Assembly (NCBI GenBank): GCA_964615775.1
Contig: CAZTQB010000002.1
Span: 45,315 to 109,314, forward strand
Source of the DNA: JALHOM01 sp964615775
GTDB taxonomy: Bacteria; Patescibacteriota; Saccharimonadia; Saccharimonadales; 2-12-FULL-41-12
Length of the DNA: 64,000 bases
Direction: 5' to 3'
Numbering within the stretch: the first letter of the stretch is position 1; each line of letters begins with the position of its first letter. The notes under the pieces are model-generated. The model did no database searches. It was not told where the DNA came from and worked only from the letters and a program-made list of their open reading frames with translations. Positions 60,163-64,000 of this stretch are shown here, one piece after another. The position numbers and the translations under genes are program-made.

Positions 60163-61451
60163 GATTTGTCAACTAGTGCCTCTACACCAGGTAATTTTTT
60201 GCCGCTCATCAGATCCATACTTGCACCACCACCAGTAGACACATGATCAAAGCAGTCTACTAGTTTGCGGTCTTCTATATAGCCAACCGTATCACCGCCA
60301 CCGACAATTGTTTTAGGCTTGTGGCCAAACTGCCCCATCATAGCCTCCACTATGAGTTCAGTTCCGTGAGAGAATGGTCCAATCGCGTGCCTCAAACCTT
60401 CTACCTCGGTTACACCCATTGCACCATTCCATATTACAGTGTTGGCAAGCTGGATACTGCCAGCAATAAACGCCCCAGAAAATGGCCCAATATCTAATAT
60501 CATCTCGTTTTCTTGAACTTCTGAAGCTTGTTTATATGGCAACTTTGGATAACTTTCTATCTCAGCAATTGCATGCGTACCCCAGTCAACAATCCGGGTC
60601 TTGACGCCCTCTTTCAGCTCTTTTGCAACCACTCCGTCTTGTGGAACATAAAACACAAATCGACCATTTTTTGCCTTTTCTCTAGCTTTTTCAACAATTT
60701 CGCGAGCTAACGGCACATCTTCTTGGTTGGCTAAACTCTTGCCAACTTTGTGGCCAGCTGCCAGCAAGAAGGTGTTAGACATCGCCCCACCAATCGCCAC
60801 AATATCAGCAATATCAATAAACCGACGAAGCAGATTGATTTTGTCGCTAATTTTTGCTCCACCGATTACCGCCATCAATGGCTTATCAGGGTTACTCATT
60901 ACATCTGTTATACTAGCAACTTCATTTTCTACCAAAAGTCCGGCAACAGAGTGAATATGTCGCGTAATTGCATCAGTCGAAGCATGAGCCCTGTGTACTA
61001 CGCCAAAGCCATCTTGTACAAAATAATCACAACCCTCTGCAAGCCGCCTAGCGAATTCGTCGTTATTCTCTTCTTCTTCATTATAAAAACGTAAGTTTTC
61101 AAGTAACAAAACTTGGCCAGGCTCTAGTTTTTCAATCTTTTGTTTAGCCGAGTCGCTAACACAATCTGTGTCAAACTGGACTTTTATATACAGAAGTTCA
61201 CTTAGTCGCTTAGCACAAACCCCGAGCGAACAACTTTTATCAGCTGGACCAGTTGGCCTACCAAGGTGTGAGATTAGCACAATCTTGCAATTTTTATCAC
61301 GTAAATACTCAATCGTTGGTAAAGATTTTTTTATTCGATAATCATCTGTTATTACGCCGTTTTTGAGCGGAACGTTATAATCCACTCTCACTAAGACAGT
61401 CTTGCCACCCAAATCTACATCTTTGATTGTTTGTTTATGAAAGCCACCCAT
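60159..61451 (-). CDS. pgk: Phosphoglycerate kinase
   Basis: Makes ATP from 1,3-bisphosphoglycerate. RVDYNVPLKNG, LISHLGRPTG and the nucleotide segment IVGGGDTVGYIE are visible. At 430 residues it exceeds the usual 390-410, with small insertions. It heads the pgk-tpiA unit and carries an AT-rich upstream region with TAAAAT boxes. gap is not in the window. Confidence 0.95.
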   Translation of the reverse strand: MGGFHKQTIKDVDLGGKTVLVRVDYNVPLKNGVITDDYRIKKSLPTIEYLRDKNCKIVLISHLGRPTGPADKSCSLGVCAKRLSELLYIKVQFDTDCVSDSAKQKIEKLEPGQVLLLENLRFYNEEEENNDEFARRLAEGCDYFVQDGFGVVHRAHASTDAITRHIHSVAGLLVENEVASITDVMSNPDKPLMAVIGGAKISDKINLLRRFIDIADIVAIGGAMSNTFLLAAGHKVGKSLANQEDVPLAREIVEKAREKAKNGRFVFYVPQDGVVAKELKEGVKTRIVDWGTHAIAEIESYPKLPYKQASEVQENEMILDIGPFSGAFIAGSIQLANTVIWNGAMGVTEVEGLRHAIGPFSHGTELIVEAMMGQFGHKPKTIVGGGDTVGYIEDRKLVDCFDHVSTGGGASMDLMSGKKLPGVEALVDKS

Positions 61452-61496
61452 ATTTTATCTAGATTTTACCATACTTTTGCAGTATATAGCTTAGTA

Positions 61497-62240
61497 TTAA
61501 TTTTTTAAGGAGTACTCAAATGTACCAATAACTGAATTGATTTGTTTGCCGAAAGTACTGTCAAAAACTGTAGGACTCTCTCCAATTTTATCCAAAAATT
61601 CTATCCAAATTGTGGCTCCGTAGCAAGGATAGCCTAGGCCCATAACTGGATTATTTACCTTTGGCAATTGTCCTGAACTGATGTTGTCGCCTTTAGGGTA
61701 AAAACAATAGTTATACTGATCAATGTTAGATTTTGGTTGACGCACCCTCGCTGTCAACAATTTCCCGTTAGACTGGTCTTTTTCTGATAAGCTTACATAG
61801 CTGGCACATTGATTATTTACTCCAAAGGCTACATCATCTCGTGCCGGTTCACACATCCCACCTAAACCCACTGGTTTAGAGATCCTTACACTATTTCCAT
61901 TTTCATCAGATAGCTTTACTTTCATATTCTCAAATGAAGTTTTAGGGTTATTAAGTTCATCAATAGCCCAGCTACTTGGGTACTTCATGCTAAATTTATA
62001 TGTTTCGCCCTCAGCTGCATATGATTTATCATTTGTTTTTATGTTATTTTCGATTTTTGGGCTACTAGCTTTAGTAGTTGAAGGTGTCTTGCTCTGTTCA
62101 ACTACCTTACTAGCTGTCTGGGTAACCGGCTTTTGGTTCTTTTTGTAAACAAAATAACCTGCTCCACCTATAAGACCTAGTACAACTACGACAACTAACA
62201 TGCCAACCAGACCAAATCCTTTTTGATTTTTTATTGACAT
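61497..62240 (-). CDS. Anchored protein with prepilin-like N-terminus and PsbP-like domain
   Basis: The start MSIKNQKGFGLVGMLVVVVV resembles a type IV prepilin: basic leader, KG|F cleavage context and a hydrophobic helix, but the Glu at position 5 of the mature protein is Gly. A spacer leads to a domain starting YKFSMKYPSSWAIDEL, like those of 36092 and 58050, with several Cys. It may be a minor pilin-like surface protein or simply a membrane anchor. Excellent Shine-Dalgarno (GGAGGGGAA). It lies between pgk and pyk. Confidence 0.55.
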   Translation of the reverse strand: MSIKNQKGFGLVGMLVVVVVLGLIGGAGYFVYKKNQKPVTQTASKVVEQSKTPSTTKASSPKIENNIKTNDKSYAAEGETYKFSMKYPSSWAIDELNNPKTSFENMKVKLSDENGNSVRISKPVGLGGMCEPARDDVAFGVNNQCASYVSLSEKDQSNGKLLTARVRQPKSNIDQYNYCFYPKGDNISSGQLPKVNNPVMGLGYPCYGATIWIEFLDKIGESPTVFDSTFGKQINSVIGTFEYSLKN

Positions 62241-62289
62241 TTCCCCTCCAAAATATTTTTATGCTTATAATTAAATAATAGCAAATAGA

Positions 62290-63717
62290 CTAAATAACAC
62301 GAACTTTTATGGTGTCAGTTGAACCAACCACGCCTGGATACTGTCCAGAAGCAGTTACTATTGTATCGCCCTTATTTAGTACCTTATTTTTTTGCATCCA
62401 ATTCGTTAGCTTAGTGGCCTGAAATTTATCATCTGGTCGCACATAGGACTTTACGCCATATACCAGAGCTAGCTGCTGAGCTGTTCGCATAGACGAAGTT
62501 ACCGCCAAAACCGACATATCTGGTCGTGATGCTGCAATGTGCAGAGCTGTGGCACCAGATCGAGTCTCTGCCACGATTGCTATGGCTTTCATCTGTTTAG
62601 CTAGTTCAATTATAGCTAGCGAAATTGCCCGAGATTTAGAATCCTGAATCTCTATATCTATTACCGACAACGGATGCAAAGCATGACGTTGAGTATAATT
62701 AATCACTCGCTTCATGACCGACACCGACTCTATCGGATACTGACCATTGGCTGTCTCGTCGCTCAGCATTATAGCGTCTGCACCGAGCAGGACAGCCGTA
62801 GCTACATCAGACACCTCGGCTCTAGTTGGCTCTGGCGAATCTGTCATAGTAGCTAACATCTGAGTCGCTACAATTGTCGGTTTGGCATATTTCATGCCCA
62901 GTTCAATAATCTGACGTTGGATAATCGGCACTGATTCCGGCGAAACCTCCGTTGCCATATCGCCTCTAGCCACCATTACACCGTCAGATACTCTAACAAT
63001 CTCTTCCAAGTTTTCTATAGCTCGTTTGGTTTCAATCTTGGCAACAATCTTGGCCGAAGAACCCAAATTATCCAATATTCGCCGTAATTTCTTAATATCG
63101 TTTGGTGTCTGCACAAAGCTCAGGGCTACGTAGTCAATATCTTTGTCAGAGCCATAAACAATATCTTTTTTATCTTTGGCAGTAATAATATCCCCACCAA
63201 AGTCAGTGTCTGGCACGTTTATACCTTTTCGCTTGATCAAGATCCCAGAGTTTTCAGCCCTAACATGCACAAGGCCACTTGCTACAGACGTAACGGTAGT
63301 TCTCACTTTGCCATCAAATAACGATATTTTTTCACCACGCTTTACTTTTTTGCTTAAATCATACTGCGTTGGAATGTAGCCAGTTTTTTCATAATCTGTC
63401 TTGTAGCCAAAAACCAGGCTTTGACCCTTAGCCACGTTAACTATCCCCTCAAAGTCACCCAACCGAATTTTTGGCCCCTGTAAATCTTGTAAAATTGCTA
63501 CCGGTTTTCCGCACTCTTTTGCTGCTTTACGAATTTGAGGAATTTGTCTATCACGTTCTTCATGCGAACCATGACTAAAATTAAGACGTATGCCATTCGC
63601 ACCGTTCTCAATCATACTTTTAATACCTTCGTAAGTGTCAGTTGATGGTCCCAAAGTTGCTAAAATTTTAGTTTTTTTGAACTCTCTTATTGGTAATTTT
63701 GGCAAACTATTAGTCAC
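62290..63717 (-). CDS. pyk: Pyruvate kinase
   Basis: Last step of glycolysis. Visible are TKILATLGPSTD, IRLNFSHGSHEERD, the metal-binding KIETKRAIENLEE, VMVARGDMATEVSP and DAIMLSDETANGQYP. Length 475 is normal. The start is GTG with AAGGAG 7 nt upstream. The region between its start and the tRNA terminator (63718-63910) shows no gene. Confidence 0.96.
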   Translation of the reverse strand: MTNSLPKLPIREFKKTKILATLGPSTDTYEGIKSMIENGANGIRLNFSHGSHEERDRQIPQIRKAAKECGKPVAILQDLQGPKIRLGDFEGIVNVAKGQSLVFGYKTDYEKTGYIPTQYDLSKKVKRGEKISLFDGKVRTTVTSVASGLVHVRAENSGILIKRKGINVPDTDFGGDIITAKDKKDIVYGSDKDIDYVALSFVQTPNDIKKLRRILDNLGSSAKIVAKIETKRAIENLEEIVRVSDGVMVARGDMATEVSPESVPIIQRQIIELGMKYAKPTIVATQMLATMTDSPEPTRAEVSDVATAVLLGADAIMLSDETANGQYPIESVSVMKRVINYTQRHALHPLSVIDIEIQDSKSRAISLAIIELAKQMKAIAIVAETRSGATALHIAASRPDMSVLAVTSSMRTAQQLALVYGVKSYVRPDDKFQATKLTNWMQKNKVLNKGDTIVTASGQYPGVVGSTDTIKVRVI

Positions 63718-63910
63718 GCTTTTTCTCCTTATGCTTACATTTTACAACAACCCAAAACTAAATAAACTAAAAATTATTAAAGATGCTCTTTTAATTTTTA
63801 TTCGACATCTACAAAGTGTTGGCAATTTTGCCGTTCTAAAGTTTAAGTATACGCTTTTAGTCAACACTTTTACAACAAGATTATATCCCCTAGAGTCCAT
63901 CCACACGTTC

Positions 63911-63952
63911 ACCATATAAAAAGCTCCAAGAAATTGGAGCTTTTTATATGGT
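63911..63952 (-). terminator. Perfect 19-bp stem terminator of tRNA-Glu
   Basis: Arms 63911-63929 and 63934-63952 are perfectly complementary around a GAAA loop (plus strand), core AAGCTCCAA/TTGGAGCTT with A/T flanks. On the minus strand it ends in a U-rich tract. The outer bases of the stem include the CCA end of the tRNA (63949-63951). Confidence 0.8.
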
Positions 63953-64000
63953 GATCTCACGGGGAATCGAACCCCGATTGCCAGGATGAAAACCTGGTGT
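63949..64000 (-). tRNA. tRNA-Glu(UUC), 3' part, cut by window edge
   Basis: On the minus strand, an anticodon stem-loop CCAGG-TTTTCAT-CCTGG gives anticodon UUC (Glu), followed by a variable region, T-arm CGGGG-TTCGATT-CCCCG, acceptor strand TGAGATC, discriminator A and an encoded CCA. The 5' half lies beyond base 64000. tRNA-Glu(UUC) is a substrate of the MnmA encoded in the window. Confidence 0.93.

Noticed and set aside
63742..63948. Open frames between pyk and tRNA-Glu
   Set aside because: Both strands show frames of 70-95 codons, but they overlap the terminator or pyk, lack ribosome sites and look like translated non-coding sequence.
1..64000. UGA recoded as glycine
   Set aside because: Full-length universal genes contain no internal UGA and several genes end with TGA, so the standard code applies.
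1..64000. CRISPR arrays, insertion sequences, prophage
   Set aside because: No regularly spaced repeats, transposase or integrase genes, or phage structural operons were seen.

Overview
The window looks like a piece of a small, AT-rich genome of the Patescibacteria (CPR), most likely Saccharibacteria (TM7). The grounds are inference from gene content: a Gram-positive style envelope (RpfB-like DUF348/G5 protein, MltG, LysM-CHAP hydrolase, WxL/DUF916-like surface proteins), single-membrane anchors instead of lipoprotein signals, many short lineage-specific membrane-anchored proteins, and the standard genetic code. UGA is used as an ordinary stop, which argues against Gracilibacteria/Absconditabacteria. 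No insertion sequence, prophage, CRISPR array or rRNA was found. Genes are tightly packed, often with 1-8 nt overlaps.

Layout. 1-5.2 kb: FAD-linked oxidase (cut by the window edge), peptide-binding protein, secG, pepP, uvrC. 5.3-12.3 kb: a GH26 mannanase-like enzyme, HAD phosphatase, DUF1905, trhO, an ABC exporter preceded by a small leader ORF, rplY and dedA. 12.2-19.9 kb: uvrA, sbcB, obg and several small or unknown proteins. 19.9-30.4 kb: a cell-wall and tRNA block (LysM-CHAP hydrolase, mltG, ruvX, FtsA/PilM-like ATPase with a membrane partner, a trypsin-like protease, alaS, mnmA). 30.5-37.9 kb: a surface-protein region with a PKD protein, a DUF916-like protein, three related secreted proteins that all end in Phe, an anchored fibre-like protein and a PsbP-like anchored protein. 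37.9-44.0 kb: an F-type ATP synthase operon (b, delta, alpha, gamma, beta, epsilon) whose first gene is not subunit a or c but a secreted-domain protein with a c-ring-like hairpin. 44.1-50.9 kb: iscS, tatD, a small-molecule kinase, metG, a TerC/DUF475 protein and unknowns. 50.9-51.3 kb: tmRNA. 51.5-58 kb: a GH63-like glycosidase, a MarR regulator with palindromic sites, ksgA, rpfB, uvrD/pcrA. 58-64 kb: an anchored protein, tpiA, pgk, an anchored protein, pyk and the 3' half of tRNA-Glu.

How it fits together. Lower glycolysis (tpiA, pgk, pyk) and the ATP synthase provide or balance energy; uvrA, uvrC, uvrD, sbcB and ruvX cover DNA repair; iscS with mnmA gives 2-thiouridine tRNA modification, alongside trhO, alaS and metG. 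Wall hydrolases and the surface cluster suggest an organism that remodels its envelope and contacts host glycans. Two classic Gram-positive neighbourhoods persist in loosened form: mnmA-alaS-ruvX-mltG and metG-tatD-rpfB-ksgA. Promoters are easy to see: many genes have an extended -10 (TGnTATAAT) only 6-11 nt before the start codon, implying widespread leaderless transcripts.

The observations I find most worth checking are the c-like protein in the ATP synthase operon, the Phe-ending surface protein cluster, the tmRNA with a non-canonical T-loop, and a probable AUU start on the LysM-CHAP gene.
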